NCBI GenBank assembly: GCA_016787705.1
Contig: JAEUTP010000014.1
Coordinates: forward strand, 1-64,000
DNA from: Bacteroidia bacterium
GTDB lineage: Bacteria; Bacteroidota; Bacteroidia; B-17B0; Aurantibacillaceae
Direction: 5' to 3'
DNA length: 64,000 nt
Below are positions 43,274 through 52,061 of the stretch, piece after piece (the first letter of the stretch is position 1; each line of letters starts with the position of its first letter). The translations under genes and the position numbers were made by a program. Below the pieces are notes generated by a model. The model did not search any database. It was not told the DNA's origin and saw only the letters and a program-made list of their open reading frames with translations.

Positions 43274-43792
43274 ATGTCTAAAGAAGTAGTAAAACGCGTT
43301 AAATCAAGCGATATAGAATTAAAAGATAAATTAGTTGCCATCCAACGTGTAACTAAAGTTACTAAAGGTGGTCGTCACTTTAGCTTTTCAGCAATTGTTG
43401 TTGTTGGAAATGAAAAAGGAATTATTGGCCAGGGTTTAGGTAAAGCAAACGAGGTAACTGATGCCATTACAAAGGGTATTGAAGATGCTAAGAAAAGCTT
43501 AGTGAAGGTTTCTATCCTTCATGGTACTGTGCCTCACGCACAAGAAGGTAAATTTGGTGGTGCACGTGTTTTCTTAAAACCTGCAGCTCACGGTACTGGT
43601 GTAATTGCCGGTGGTGCGATGCGTGCCGTTTTAGAGAGCGTTGGTGTTACCGATGTGTTGGCAAAATCAAAAGGTTCATCTAACCCGCACAACGTGGTTA
43701 AAGCAACTTTAGATGCCTTAATGAAAATGCGCGACGCTATCAGCGTATCGCAACAAAGAGGTATTAAATTAGACAGAGTGTTTAACGGCTAA
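43274..43792 (+). CDS. rpsE: 30S ribosomal protein S5
   Basis: A 172-residue S5 ([40 protein letters not shown]). Involved in decoding fidelity and mRNA helicase activity. Twelve bases before rpmD. Confidence 0.98.
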   Translation: MSKEVVKRVKSSDIELKDKLVAIQRVTKVTKGGRHFSFSAIVVVGNEKGIIGQGLGKANEVTDAITKGIEDAKKSLVKVSILHGTVPHAQEGKFGGARVFLKPAAHGTGVIAGGAMRAVLESVGVTDVLAKSKGSSNPHNVVKATLDALMKMRDAISVSQQRGIKLDRVFNG

Positions 43793-43804
43793 AAAAAATT
43801 AACA

Positions 43805-43984
43805 ATGGGAAAAGTAAAAATAACTTTAGTTAAAAGTATGGCTAAGCGCACTCCGTCGCAAAAAGCTACAGTTGCTGCTTTAGGTTTAACAAAAACTCAC
43901 AGCTCAGCAGTAAAAGAATCTAATCCTGCTATTGATGGCATGATCAGCAAAGTAAAACACGTATTAAAAATTGAAAATATTTAA
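43805..43984 (+). CDS. rpmD: 50S ribosomal protein L30
   Basis: A 59-residue L30 found by direct translation (MGKVKITLVKSMAKRTPSQK, then ATVAALGLTKTHSSAV). It fills the gap between rpsE and rplO, its usual place. Confidence 0.96.
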   Translation: MGKVKITLVKSMAKRTPSQKATVAALGLTKTHSSAVKESNPAIDGMISKVKHVLKIENI

Positions 43985-43989
43985 TTAAA

Positions 43990-44439
43990 ATGAAATTAAA
44001 CGGATTAACACCAGCAAAAGGTTCTGTAAAATCTAACTACCGCCGTGGCCGTGGCCAGGGTTCTGGTGGTGGCGGAACTGCAACACGCGGTCACAAAGGT
44101 GCTCAGTCACGTTCAGGCCACTCTAAAAAAGTAGGTTTTGAAGGTGGTCAAATGCCTTTACAACGTCGTTTACCAAAATTCGGATTTAAAAATATCAACC
44201 GTGTTGAATACAACGGTATTAATTTAGATGTGATCCAAAAATTAGTAGACACTAAAAAAGTTTCTGATATCAATCTTGATGTACTTATCGCAAACGGTTT
44301 AGCACACAAGAACGACCTTGTAAAAATATTAGGCCGTGGCGCTCTTAGCGCTAAAGTAACAGTAACAGCGCATGCTTATACTGAGACTGCTAAAAAAGCG
44401 ATCGAAGAAAAAGGTGGTACCATAAATGAGACAAAATAA
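43990..44439 (+). CDS. rplO: 50S ribosomal protein L15
   Basis: A 149-residue L15 with the Gly/Arg-rich N-terminus (RRGRGQGSGGGGTATRGHKG) and GFEGGQMPLQRRLPKFGF. It is three bases before secY. Confidence 0.98.
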   Translation: MKLNGLTPAKGSVKSNYRRGRGQGSGGGGTATRGHKGAQSRSGHSKKVGFEGGQMPLQRRLPKFGFKNINRVEYNGINLDVIQKLVDTKKVSDINLDVLIANGLAHKNDLVKILGRGALSAKVTVTAHAYTETAKKAIEEKGGTINETK

Positions 44440-44442
44440 TAT

Positions 44443-45768
44443 ATGAAGCGTTTTATAGATACACTTCGGAACATTTGGGCGATAGACGAGCTTAAACAAC
44501 GTATTTTGGTTACGTTGGGTATGGTTCTTATCTATCGTTTAGGTTCTTTTGTAGTTCTTCCCGGAGTTAACGTAGATGCACTTGAAAGTGCTAAATCTGA
44601 CGCTGGTGGAATTGTAGGTTTAATTAATATGTTTGCAGGTGGTGCGTTCTTACGCGCCTCTATTTTTGGTTTGGGTATCATGCCTTATATTACTGCATCC
44701 ATTATTATCCAGTTATTGGGTATGGCTGTGCCGTATTTTCAAAAAATGCAGCGCGAAGGCGAAAGCGGCCGTAAAAAGATCAACCAGTACACCAGGTTCT
44801 TAACCATTGGTGTTACTGCAGTTCAGGCTCCGGGTTATATTGCTTCTATTAAATCTTCTGCGCCGGGTGCATTTACAGATCTTTCAACGTTTTGGTGGGT
44901 ACAATCTATCATGATCTTAATTACAGGAACAATGTTTGTAATGTGGTTAGGGGAGAGAATTACAGATAAAGGTTTAGGTAATGGTATCTCATTGATCATT
45001 ATGATCGGTATCATCTCTCGTTTACCATTCGCTTTCTTATCAGAGGTTAAATCAAGAACAGCCGGTAACGGAGGTTTAATTATCTTCTTGATTGAAATTG
45101 TGATCTTATTATTGGTAATTGTTGGATCTATATTACTTGTACAGGGTACACGACGAATACCGGTGCAGTTTGCAAAAAAAATTGTTGGTAACAAGCAATA
45201 CGGTGGCGTTCGTCAATATATTCCATTAAAGGTAAACGCAGCGGGTGTAATGCCAATTATATTTGCGCAGGCTATTATGTTCATTCCTGCAGCTATTTCA
45301 GGTTTCTCTGGCACAGGTGGCGGTATCTTCTCCGAAAGATATGGTTTCTGGTACAATTTAATTTTCGCAGTATTAATTATCCTCTTCACGTATTTCTATA
45401 CAGCTATCATGGTTAATCCAAACCAATTGGCTGACGATATGAAACGTAACGGTGGTTTTATTCCTGGTGTTAAACCAGGTAAAAAAACAGCCGAATTTAT
45501 TGATCAGGTAATGAGCCGTATTACTTTGCCGGGATCTATTTTCCTTGCAGCAGTAGCAGTTATGCCTGCGTTTGCTCAAAAATTAGGGATAAACAGCTCT
45601 TTTGCCGATTTCTACGGTGGAACATCATTATTGATCCTTGTAGGGGTTGTATTGGATACTTTACAGCAAATAGAAACATATTTATTAAACCGTCATTATG
45701 ATGGTTTAATGAAATCAGGTAGAATTAAAGGTCGTGGCGCCAATGCCATGATGGTACAACAAGGTTAA
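44443..45768 (+). CDS. secY: Protein translocase subunit SecY
   Basis: A 441-residue channel protein with ten membrane helices. Signatures: AGGAFLRASIFGLGIMPYIT and the region GLGNGISLIIMIGI. The plug and the cytoplasmic loop with RRIPVQFAKK are intact. It is the inner-membrane route for all the signal-peptide proteins here, including T9SS substrates. Seven bases before infA. Confidence 0.98.
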   Translation: MKRFIDTLRNIWAIDELKQRILVTLGMVLIYRLGSFVVLPGVNVDALESAKSDAGGIVGLINMFAGGAFLRASIFGLGIMPYITASIIIQLLGMAVPYFQKMQREGESGRKKINQYTRFLTIGVTAVQAPGYIASIKSSAPGAFTDLSTFWWVQSIMILITGTMFVMWLGERITDKGLGNGISLIIMIGIISRLPFAFLSEVKSRTAGNGGLIIFLIEIVILLLVIVGSILLVQGTRRIPVQFAKKIVGNKQYGGVRQYIPLKVNAAGVMPIIFAQAIMFIPAAISGFSGTGGGIFSERYGFWYNLIFAVLIILFTYFYTAIMVNPNQLADDMKRNGGFIPGVKPGKKTAEFIDQVMSRITLPGSIFLAAVAVMPAFAQKLGINSSFADFYGGTSLLILVGVVLDTLQQIETYLLNRHYDGLMKSGRIKGRGANAMMVQQG

Positions 45769-45775
45769 TTAATAT

Positions 45776-45994
45776 ATGGCTAAACAAGCAAATATTGAAA
45801 TTGACGGTACTATTGTAGAAGCATTAAGCAATGCAATGTTTAGAGTAGAGTTGGAGAATGGACATGTGGTAACAGCGCACATCTCAGGAAAAATGAGAAT
45901 GCACTACATCAAAATTCTGCCAGGAGATAAAGTGAAGTTGGAAATGAGTCCGTATGACTTAACAAAAGCAAGAATTACTTTTAGATATAAATAG
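45776..45994 (+). CDS. infA: Translation initiation factor IF-1
   Basis: A 72-residue OB-fold protein ([53 protein letters not shown]). It blocks the A site during initiation. Between secY and rpmJ. Confidence 0.98.
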   Translation: MAKQANIEIDGTIVEALSNAMFRVELENGHVVTAHISGKMRMHYIKILPGDKVKLEMSPYDLTKARITFRYK

Positions 45995-46011
45995 AATTTA
46001 CAACATAAGAA

Positions 46012-46128
46012 ATGAAAGTTAGAGCATCCATAAAAAAACGTAGCAACGAATGCAAGATCGTTCGTCGCAAAGGGAGATTGTACGTAATTAACAAAAAAAA
46101 CCCAAAATTTAAACAAAGACAGAAGTAA
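46012..46128 (+). CDS. rpmJ: 50S ribosomal protein L36, zinc-free form
   Basis: A 38-residue L36 ([20 protein letters not shown], then [15 protein letters not shown]). Only one of the four zinc ligands remains; the others are Ser, Asn and Phe/Lys. This C-minus form is normal for Bacteroidota. Confidence 0.95.
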   Translation: MKVRASIKKRSNECKIVRRKGRLYVINKKNPKFKQRQK

Positions 46129-46132
46129 TTCT

Positions 46133-46140
46133 TATCTTTG
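46133..46140 (+). promoter_or_regulatory. -7 element before rpsM
   Basis: TATCTTTG, identical to the rpsL -7 element, 30 bases before rpsM. No TTG at -33, so it may be weak or activator-dependent. Confidence 0.42.
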
Positions 46141-46170
46141 CAAACCTTTATAAAATATTAGTCAAAAAGA

Positions 46171-46548
46171 ATGGCACGTATAGCAGGTATTGATTTACCA
46201 AAAAACAAAAGAGGCGTAATAGGTTTAACCTATATTTACGGAATTGGCCGCAGCAGAGCTGCTAAATTATTAAGTGATGCAGGTATTTCGCCTGATAAAA
46301 AAGTTAGTGAGTGGAATGACGACGAGCAAAACGCACTTCGTACTGCCATCAATAATACTTTTAAAGTTGAAGGTGCTTTAAGATCTGAGACCCAATTAAA
46401 CATTAAACGTTTAACTGATATCAACTGTATTCGTGGTATGCGTCACCGTAACGGTTTACCGGTTCGTGGCCAACGTACAAAAACAAATGCACGTACACGT
46501 AAAGGTAAACGTAAGACAATTGCTAACAAGAAAATGGCAGTTAAATAA
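46171..46548 (+). CDS. rpsM: 30S ribosomal protein S13
   Basis: A 125-residue S13 ([20 protein letters not shown]; the signature [20 protein letters not shown]). It contacts the P-site tRNA and bridges to the 50S. First of the alpha group. Confidence 0.98.
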   Translation: MARIAGIDLPKNKRGVIGLTYIYGIGRSRAAKLLSDAGISPDKKVSEWNDDEQNALRTAINNTFKVEGALRSETQLNIKRLTDINCIRGMRHRNGLPVRGQRTKTNARTRKGKRKTIANKKMAVK

Positions 46549-46580
46549 TAATTAATAAAAGAAATTAAGTTTTAAATAAA

Positions 46581-46991
46581 ATGGCAAAACAACCAACAGC
46601 CGCAACCAACGCTAAAGCAGCAACACGTAAGCGTACCGTAAAAGTAGAAGCTACAGGCGAGGCTCATATTAATGCAACATTTAACAATATTATTATTTCA
46701 TTAACCAACATTAATGGCCAGGTAATTTCTTGGAGCAGTGCTGGTAAAATGGGTTTCAGAGGTTCTAAGAAAAATACGCCTTATGCTGCGCAAATGGCGG
46801 CTGCAGATTGCAGCAAAGTTGCTCACGATGCAGGTTTACGTAAGGTAAAAGTATATGTAAAAGGCCCGGGTGCTGGTCGCGAAAGCGCTATCCGTACTAT
46901 TGCAGCTTCAGGAATTGAAGTAGCAGAGATCATGGATATAACACCTATTCCTCACAACGGTTGCCGTCCTCCTAAACGTCGTCGCGTATAA
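46581..46991 (+). CDS. rpsK: 30S ribosomal protein S11
   Basis: A 136-residue S11 with a basic N-terminal extension and [20 protein letters not shown], ending [18 protein letters not shown]. Followed by a 110-base spacer with two hairpins. Confidence 0.98.
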   Translation: MAKQPTAATNAKAATRKRTVKVEATGEAHINATFNNIIISLTNINGQVISWSSAGKMGFRGSKKNTPYAAQMAAADCSKVAHDAGLRKVKVYVKGPGAGRESAIRTIAASGIEVAEIMDITPIPHNGCRPPKRRRV

Positions 46992-47016
46992 AATAAAATA
47001 TAAACAAACAGCCGGT

Positions 47017-47067
47017 CGTGAGTTTATACTCGCGATTTGGAGTTGTTAACCTATAGGGTTTTCAACT
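47017..47067 (+). promoter_or_regulatory. Two-hairpin leader before rpsD
   Basis: Hairpin 1 is CGTGAGT-TTAT-ACTCGCG (47017-47034). Hairpin 2 is AGTTG-TT-AACC with GGTT-TT-CAACT (47041-47067). They lie in the 110-base gap upstream of S4, a known autoregulator in other bacteria, so a regulatory leader is plausible. Confidence 0.45.
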
Positions 47068-47101
47068 TAAATAATAAAAACAAAACAAACAATTATTTAA
47101 A

Positions 47102-47707
47102 ATGGCAAGGTACACAGGTCCCAAATCAAAAATCGCGCGTAAATTCAAGGAGCCAATCTTCGGTCCTGATAAAGCGTTAGAAAAAAAGAACTACCCTCCG
47201 GGGCAACACGGCGCAGGTAAAAAACGCGCAAAACAATCAGAATATGCTATTCAGTTAATGGAAAAGCAAAAAGCTAAGTATACTTACGGTATCTTAGAAA
47301 AACAATTTGCCCGCACATTCGATAAAGCAGCTCGTTCTCACGGTATTACTGGTGAAGTATTGTTACAATTAATTGAAAGTCGTTTAGATAACGTGGTTTA
47401 CCGTTTAGGAATTGCTCCTACACGTCGTGCAGCCCGTCAGTTAGTTTCCCATGCTCACATTACAGTTAACGGTAGTGTTGTTAACATCGCTTCGTTTACA
47501 TTAAAACCGGGAGATGTTGTTGGTGTTCGCGAAAAATCTCAATCTTTAGAAGCTATTACTAACTCTTTGCAGGGTGCCGTAAATAAATTTCCTTGGTTGG
47601 ATTTTGACAAAAACTCAATGACAGGCAAATTCATTAACCGTCCTGAACGTTCTCAGATCCCTGAAAACATTAAAGAACAGTTAATTGTCGAGTTGTACTC
47701 TAAATAA
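47102..47707 (+). CDS. rpsD: 30S ribosomal protein S4
   Basis: A 201-residue S4 ([21 protein letters not shown]4 RNA-binding domain [32 protein letters not shown]). The N-terminal zinc cysteines are absent. Primary 16S binder and, in other bacteria, translational repressor of the alpha operon. Confidence 0.98.
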   Translation: MARYTGPKSKIARKFKEPIFGPDKALEKKNYPPGQHGAGKKRAKQSEYAIQLMEKQKAKYTYGILEKQFARTFDKAARSHGITGEVLLQLIESRLDNVVYRLGIAPTRRAARQLVSHAHITVNGSVVNIASFTLKPGDVVGVREKSQSLEAITNSLQGAVNKFPWLDFDKNSMTGKFINRPERSQIPENIKEQLIVELYSK

Positions 47708-47743
47708 GAAAATAAATTAAATAACCTATATAAGTATTATAAT

Positions 47744-48736
47744 ATGGCAATATTAAACTTCGTAAAACCTGACAAGGTTATTATGATTAATTCAACTGAA
47801 ACTTCAGGACAATTTGAGTTCAGACCTCTTGAACCTGGTTTTGGTATTACAATAGGTAACTCATTACGTCGTATTTTATTATCGTCGTTAGAAGGATATG
47901 CTGTAACAAGCTTGCGCATTGAAGGTGTTGATCACGAGTTTTCAACCATCAAAGGTGTTGTTGAAGACGTTACTGAAATAGTTTTAAATTTAAAACAAGT
48001 TCGTTTCAAAAAACAATTAGATAATCACGATACAGAAAAAATTACTGTTCACTTTGCAGGAAGTGAAAGATTCACTGCCGGTGATATTGGTAAGTATGTA
48101 AACGGTTTCCAGATCTTAAATCCTGATTTAGTTATCTTTAATTGCGATTCATCTGTTCGTTTAAAAATGGAATTAACTGTTGAGCGTGGCCGTGGTTACG
48201 TTCCTGCTGAAGAGAACAAAACTAACAGCGCACCAAACGGTACAATTTTTATTGATTCTATTTACACGCCAATTAAAAACGTAAAATACAATATCGAAAA
48301 CTATCGTGTTGAGCAAAAAACCGACTACGAACGTTTGATCTTAGATATCGTTACTGACGGTTCAATTCATCCAAAAGATGCATTAAAAGAAGCCGCTAAG
48401 ATTTTAATATTCCATTTCATGTTATTCTCTGACGAGAAAATTACATTAGATGCTGAAGAAAAACGTAATGAAGAAGAATTTGACGAAACAAGCCTTCACA
48501 TGCGTCAATTATTAAAAACCAAGTTAGTTGACATGGATCTTTCAGTTCGCGCTCTAAACTGCTTAAAAGCAGCTGACGTTGAAACTTTAGGGGAACTTGT
48601 TTCTTTCAACAAGAACGATCTTTTAAAATTCCGCAACTTTGGTAAAAAATCATTAACTGAATTAGAAGACCTTGTTCAAACTAAAGGTTTACAATTTGGA
48701 ATGAATGTTGTAAAATATAAATTAGATAAAGACTAA
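47744..48736 (+). CDS. rpoA: RNA polymerase alpha subunit
   Basis: A 330-residue alpha subunit. The N-terminal assembly domain (about 1-230) includes [20 protein letters not shown]. The C-terminal DNA-binding domain (about 255-325) includes [20 protein letters not shown] and [19 protein letters not shown]. Full length. Followed by a strong hairpin before rplQ. Confidence 0.98.
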   Translation: MAILNFVKPDKVIMINSTETSGQFEFRPLEPGFGITIGNSLRRILLSSLEGYAVTSLRIEGVDHEFSTIKGVVEDVTEIVLNLKQVRFKKQLDNHDTEKITVHFAGSERFTAGDIGKYVNGFQILNPDLVIFNCDSSVRLKMELTVERGRGYVPAEENKTNSAPNGTIFIDSIYTPIKNVKYNIENYRVEQKTDYERLILDIVTDGSIHPKDALKEAAKILIFHFMLFSDEKITLDAEEKRNEEEFDETSLHMRQLLKTKLVDMDLSVRALNCLKAADVETLGELVSFNKNDLLKFRNFGKKSLTELEDLVQTKGLQFGMNVVKYKLDKD

Positions 48737-48741
48737 AATCG

Positions 48742-48780
48742 AATTAAAGATTCAGGATTATAAATTTTGAATCTTTAATT
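48742..48780 (+). promoter_or_regulatory. Perfect 13-bp hairpin between rpoA and rplQ
   Basis: AATTAAAGATTCA and TGAATCTTTAATT flank a 13-base loop, followed by TTTAATT. It resembles a weak terminator or an RNase processing hairpin inside the operon, 16 bases before rplQ. Confidence 0.6.
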
Positions 48781-48796
48781 TTTAATTAAAATTGAA

Positions 48797-49282
48797 ATGA
48801 GACACGGAGATAAAATAAATAATTTAGGTAGAAAAACCGCTCACCGTCATGCGTTGATGATGAACTTAGCTTGCGCGTTGATCGATAACAAGCGTATTTT
48901 TACAACATTGGCAAAAGCTAAAGCTTTACGTACTTATGTTGAGCCGCTTATTACAAAAAGTAAAGAAGATACAACTCACAGTCGTCGTGTTGCTTTCTCT
49001 TACCTGAAAAGCAAAGAAACTGTTAGCGAATTATTCAAAGAAGTTGCTGCAAAAGTTGCAAACCGTAATGGTGGATATACTCGTATCATCAAAACCGGTA
49101 ACCGTTTAGGAGATGCTGCTGAAATGGCAATGATCGAATTAGTTGATTTTAACGATATCTACAGCAACGGTAAAAACGCTGCTGAAGGTACAGCTAAGAA
49201 AACTACACGTCGTAGCAAAGGTGGTGCTAAAAAAGGTACTGTAAAAGCTAAAAAAGACGATTCAGCAACTGCTGAAGCTTAA
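48797..49282 (+). CDS. rplQ: 50S ribosomal protein L17
   Basis: A 161-residue L17 ([40 protein letters not shown]). A ~40-residue Lys/Ala/Thr-rich tail extends beyond the E. coli length. Last gene of the cluster, with a terminator 22 bases after the stop. Confidence 0.98.
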   Translation: MRHGDKINNLGRKTAHRHALMMNLACALIDNKRIFTTLAKAKALRTYVEPLITKSKEDTTHSRRVAFSYLKSKETVSELFKEVAAKVANRNGGYTRIIKTGNRLGDAAEMAMIELVDFNDIYSNGKNAAEGTAKKTTRRSKGGAKKGTVKAKKDDSATAEA

Positions 49283-49303
49283 TAAGCTGATCAAATTAAA
49301 TTT

Positions 49304-49337
49304 AAAAACCCGTTTCGAGATCCGAAACGGGTTTTTT
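49304..49337. terminator. Terminator of the ribosomal supercluster
   Basis: AAAAACCCGTTTCG-AGATC-CGAAACGGGTTTTT: 14-bp perfect stem, 5-base loop and T-run. An identical copy stands at 54747-54780. Confidence 0.93.
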
Positions 49338-49477
49338 GTTTTTAAATGCTCTATAAGCTTTTGTTTTTATAGTGAAGTGAATATCTGTTCAACGGCTAAT
49401 TTATGAGAGCTTAAAATGGTTTTTATTGTTGTTTAAACGCGGCTGTATATTTATGTTTTTACTTTACATGCGTTGCT

Positions 49478-49720
49478 TTAAAAATTCACTTCCGTTAAGA
49501 TATTTTTTTGTACGGGCAAATTATAAATGATCAATTTTCCGGTGTCATTACCTAACCCACGATAGTACATAAACTTTTTCTGGATTCCAGTTTTGCCAAA
49601 GACAAATGGGATACTGATGGTAATGACCTGCTGTTTAGCTAATTTAAAAAAACGCATTTCTATATTTTTTATTGACTCAATAAACCTGCCAGTTATAAAC
49701 TCAACTAGCTCAATTATCAT
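49478..49720 (-). CDS. Possible small hypothetical protein
   Basis: An 80-residue open frame (MIIELVEFITGRFIESIKNI at the start) with no recognisable family, signal or membrane segment. It is the only candidate in the 512-base space between the rplQ terminator and the next gene. It may be a remnant of a larger gene. Apart from it I see no coding or RNA signal in this space. Confidence 0.25.
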   Translation of the reverse strand: MIIELVEFITGRFIESIKNIEMRFFKLAKQQVITISIPFVFGKTGIQKKFMYYRGLGNDTGKLIIYNLPVQKNILTEVNF

Positions 49721-49849
49721 GACACGTTTTAAAATTTACATTTTATCATTAACTTTAATAATATGAATGCCAAAATAATTTAACACCGTAAAATTTGCTT
49801 GTTATGTTTTTTATACTACATTTATTAAACAAATTGTCTCTTCCTTAAA

Positions 49850-50863
49850 ATGAAAAAAATAAGTACTATAATTTTTTTGTTTATAAATTCGCTTGTTATT
49901 AGGGCACAAGCAACGAGCTCATTAAATCTAGTACCAAACGGAGGTTTTGAAGATACGATTGCTTGTCCGCCAACAAATAGTCAATTGGGTTATGCAGTCG
50001 GTTGGATTTCGCAGCACGGGACCCCTGACCTCTTTTCTACTTGTAATAATGATGTTCAGGTAAACGTTCCAAATAATTTTGCGGCAGTAAGATTGCCGTA
50101 TGAAGGAAATAATTATGCAGGAGTGTTTACTTTTTCAAAAGGTAATTTTCCTAATTTTTGGTCGGAAACTTTTTTCATTCGACTCAAGACCCCTCTTACT
50201 ATTGGGCAAAAATATTTCTTTTCTATGAAAGTTTCTTTAGCCGATAGCTGTAATTGCGCAACAAATAATTTAGGAATGTATTTAACTAAGGATTCAAGTA
50301 ACTATATCTCTAACCCCAACTCCAACGATTATCCCAATTATGCAAAAATAAAAGCCACAAATAAAATCCTAAGTTCTGCTTGGACAAATTTATCTGGCAA
50401 ATTTATTTCTGATTCAGCCTATAAGTTTCTCCATGTTGGAAATTATTTTAATAATTACAATACAGATACAATTATTACAACAAATTTTATTGGTGTAAAC
50501 ATGGGTAATTATTCCTTTCCAATAAGTGCCTGCTTATCTTATTATTTAATTGATGACATCCGATTATCAACAGACTCTGTTTATGTAGTTACTTCTATTC
50601 AAGACCTAAAAAATTTAAAAACACAACCTGACTTTATAATATATCCAAACCCTGTTATAGATGTTTTTTCGCTAAAATTTAGCAGCGAAGAGAAAAGAAA
50701 AATTTGTTTGATAAGTTCCATTTCATCAGAAGTTGTCTATGAGGAAACGACTCTTTCCAAAACAAAAGAAATTCCTACAAAACATTTACCAAATGGATTG
50801 TATTTTTTAATAGTAAAGCGAGAAAATTCAACCACGACAAAAAAAATAATTATTAACCACTAA
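49850..50863 (+). CDS. T9SS-exported surface protein with N-terminal NLVPNGGFE domain
   Basis: A 337-residue protein with a signal peptide (1-19). The N-terminal domain starts NLVPNGGFEDTIACPP and contains WISQHGTPDLFSTCN and GNNYAGVF, a carbohydrate-binding-like beta-sandwich layout that I recall from many Bacteroidota surface proteins. The last ~75 residues are a T9SS sorting domain (IIYPNPVIDVFSLKF to KIIINH). Function beyond surface display is unknown. It is a paralogue of the gene at 51027. Confidence 0.85.
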   Translation: MKKISTIIFLFINSLVIRAQATSSLNLVPNGGFEDTIACPPTNSQLGYAVGWISQHGTPDLFSTCNNDVQVNVPNNFAAVRLPYEGNNYAGVFTFSKGNFPNFWSETFFIRLKTPLTIGQKYFFSMKVSLADSCNCATNNLGMYLTKDSSNYISNPNSNDYPNYAKIKATNKILSSAWTNLSGKFISDSAYKFLHVGNYFNNYNTDTIITTNFIGVNMGNYSFPISACLSYYLIDDIRLSTDSVYVVTSIQDLKNLKTQPDFIIYPNPVIDVFSLKFSSEEKRKICLISSISSEVVYEETTLSKTKEIPTKHLPNGLYFLIVKRENSTTTKKIIINH

Positions 50864-50873
50864 AAAAAGAAGT

Positions 50874-50990
50874 ATGAAAGTAAAAATTGTCATTTTAAGT
50901 TTTTTCATAGTTGCATTTTGTCATGATCAGGAGAAATACGATATTGATGGAAACAACGCTTACTCCGAGAAGAAATTAACCGAAATTTAA
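50874..50990 (+). pseudogene. Truncated 38-residue relative of the 52062 gene
   Basis: A short frame with a signal-like start (MKVKIVILSFFIVAFC) followed by HDQEKYDIDGNNAY, which resembles the mature N-terminus of the S74 protein at 52062 (AQDKWDTDGNTGIG) before hitting a stop. It starts ten bases after the previous stop. It looks like a leftover of a duplicated gene rather than a working one. Confidence 0.4.
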
Positions 50991-50991
50991 T

Positions 50992-51022
50992 TTGCAATCA
51001 TCCTATAAAAGTTATATCTTTT
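50992..51022 (+). promoter_or_regulatory. Candidate promoter for the 51027 gene
   Basis: TTG, 20 bases, TATCTTTT: one mismatch to the TTG-N19/20-TAnnTTTG consensus, ending four bases before the ATG. Confidence 0.38.
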
Positions 51023-51026
51023 ATTT

Positions 51027-52049
51027 ATGAAAAAAACTCTGTGTCTATTTATACTATTTATTTGTATTTTACAATTTACAAAAGCACAACAGAATTTGGT
51101 GCCAAATCACTCGTTTGAAATAAAAGACACTTGCCCTGATAATACATACCCTGATAGTCCAGCTCATTTTGCTAAAGATTGGTTTGAAATAAGAAATTCT
51201 CCGGATTACTTTACAGTTTGTAATAATATTAATCCGAATTATAACGTGCCGAATAATTCCTTTGGGTTCCAATGTCCAGCAAACGGCAGTTCATATCTTG
51301 GTCTTTATACCTTTGTGTCTCCTACTTTGAATGGATGTGTAAACGAGTTAGCTGCGGCTAAATTAAATGATTCATTGGTTAAAAACACCAAATATTACAT
51401 TTCATATAAAGTTGTTAGTTCAAATGGGATAACCGGATTCCCGATGCAATATGCAACTTCAAAACAGGGGATGAAATTATTTACAAAAAAACCTACCTAC
51501 GTAAATGGATTTTCTAACGATAATTATGTAAATAATTTTTCTCAGATATACACTTCCCTAGTTATTTCAGACACGCTCAATTGGACCACAACAAAGGCTT
51601 CATTCATAGCCGATAGTAATTATAAATATGTTTCTATTGGAAGTTTTTTTAATTACGGTGGATCAGATACAACTAAAGTATATAGTGGAAACGGCATTCA
51701 TTCAGCTTATTATTATTTTGATGATATTTGTTTGTCGACGGATTCTTTAACTTGTAATATTAATGTTCAAAGTCAATGTGTAATTTATACTGCTTTAAAT
51801 GATTATAATAGAAAAAACAGTGGAGAAGTATCAGTTCATCCAAATCCATCTAATGGATATTTCTATATAAAAGGAATCAAAAATAATTTAAAGTGGGAAT
51901 TATTGGATATTGAAAGTAACATAATTCGTTCAGGAAATATTTCAAAAGATGAGCATATTAAAATAAACGATTTACCCGAATCAGTATACGTACTGCAGTT
52001 ATATACAGAAGAAGGCGTACTAAGAAAAAAAATAATTGTTAAACATTAA
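51027..52049 (+). CDS. T9SS-exported surface protein, paralogue of the 49850 gene
   Basis: A 340-residue protein with a signal peptide (1-20, FTKAQ). The same domain as its neighbour: NLVPNHSFEIKDTCPD, DWFEIRNSPDYFTVCNN, GSSYLGLYTF. The T9SS sorting domain begins near VSVHPNPSNGYFYI and ends KKIIVKH. It lies 12 bases before the S74 protein, so the two may be co-transcribed. Confidence 0.85.
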   Translation: MKKTLCLFILFICILQFTKAQQNLVPNHSFEIKDTCPDNTYPDSPAHFAKDWFEIRNSPDYFTVCNNINPNYNVPNNSFGFQCPANGSSYLGLYTFVSPTLNGCVNELAAAKLNDSLVKNTKYYISYKVVSSNGITGFPMQYATSKQGMKLFTKKPTYVNGFSNDNYVNNFSQIYTSLVISDTLNWTTTKASFIADSNYKYVSIGSFFNYGGSDTTKVYSGNGIHSAYYYFDDICLSTDSLTCNINVQSQCVIYTALNDYNRKNSGEVSVHPNPSNGYFYIKGIKNNLKWELLDIESNIIRSGNISKDEHIKINDLPESVYVLQLYTEEGVLRKKIIVKH

Positions 52050-52061
52050 AACTAAAAATTT

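Noticed and set aside
46012..46128. Missing zinc ligands in L36 and S14 as a possible anomaly
   Set aside because: Zinc-free forms of these proteins are the normal state in Bacteroidota.
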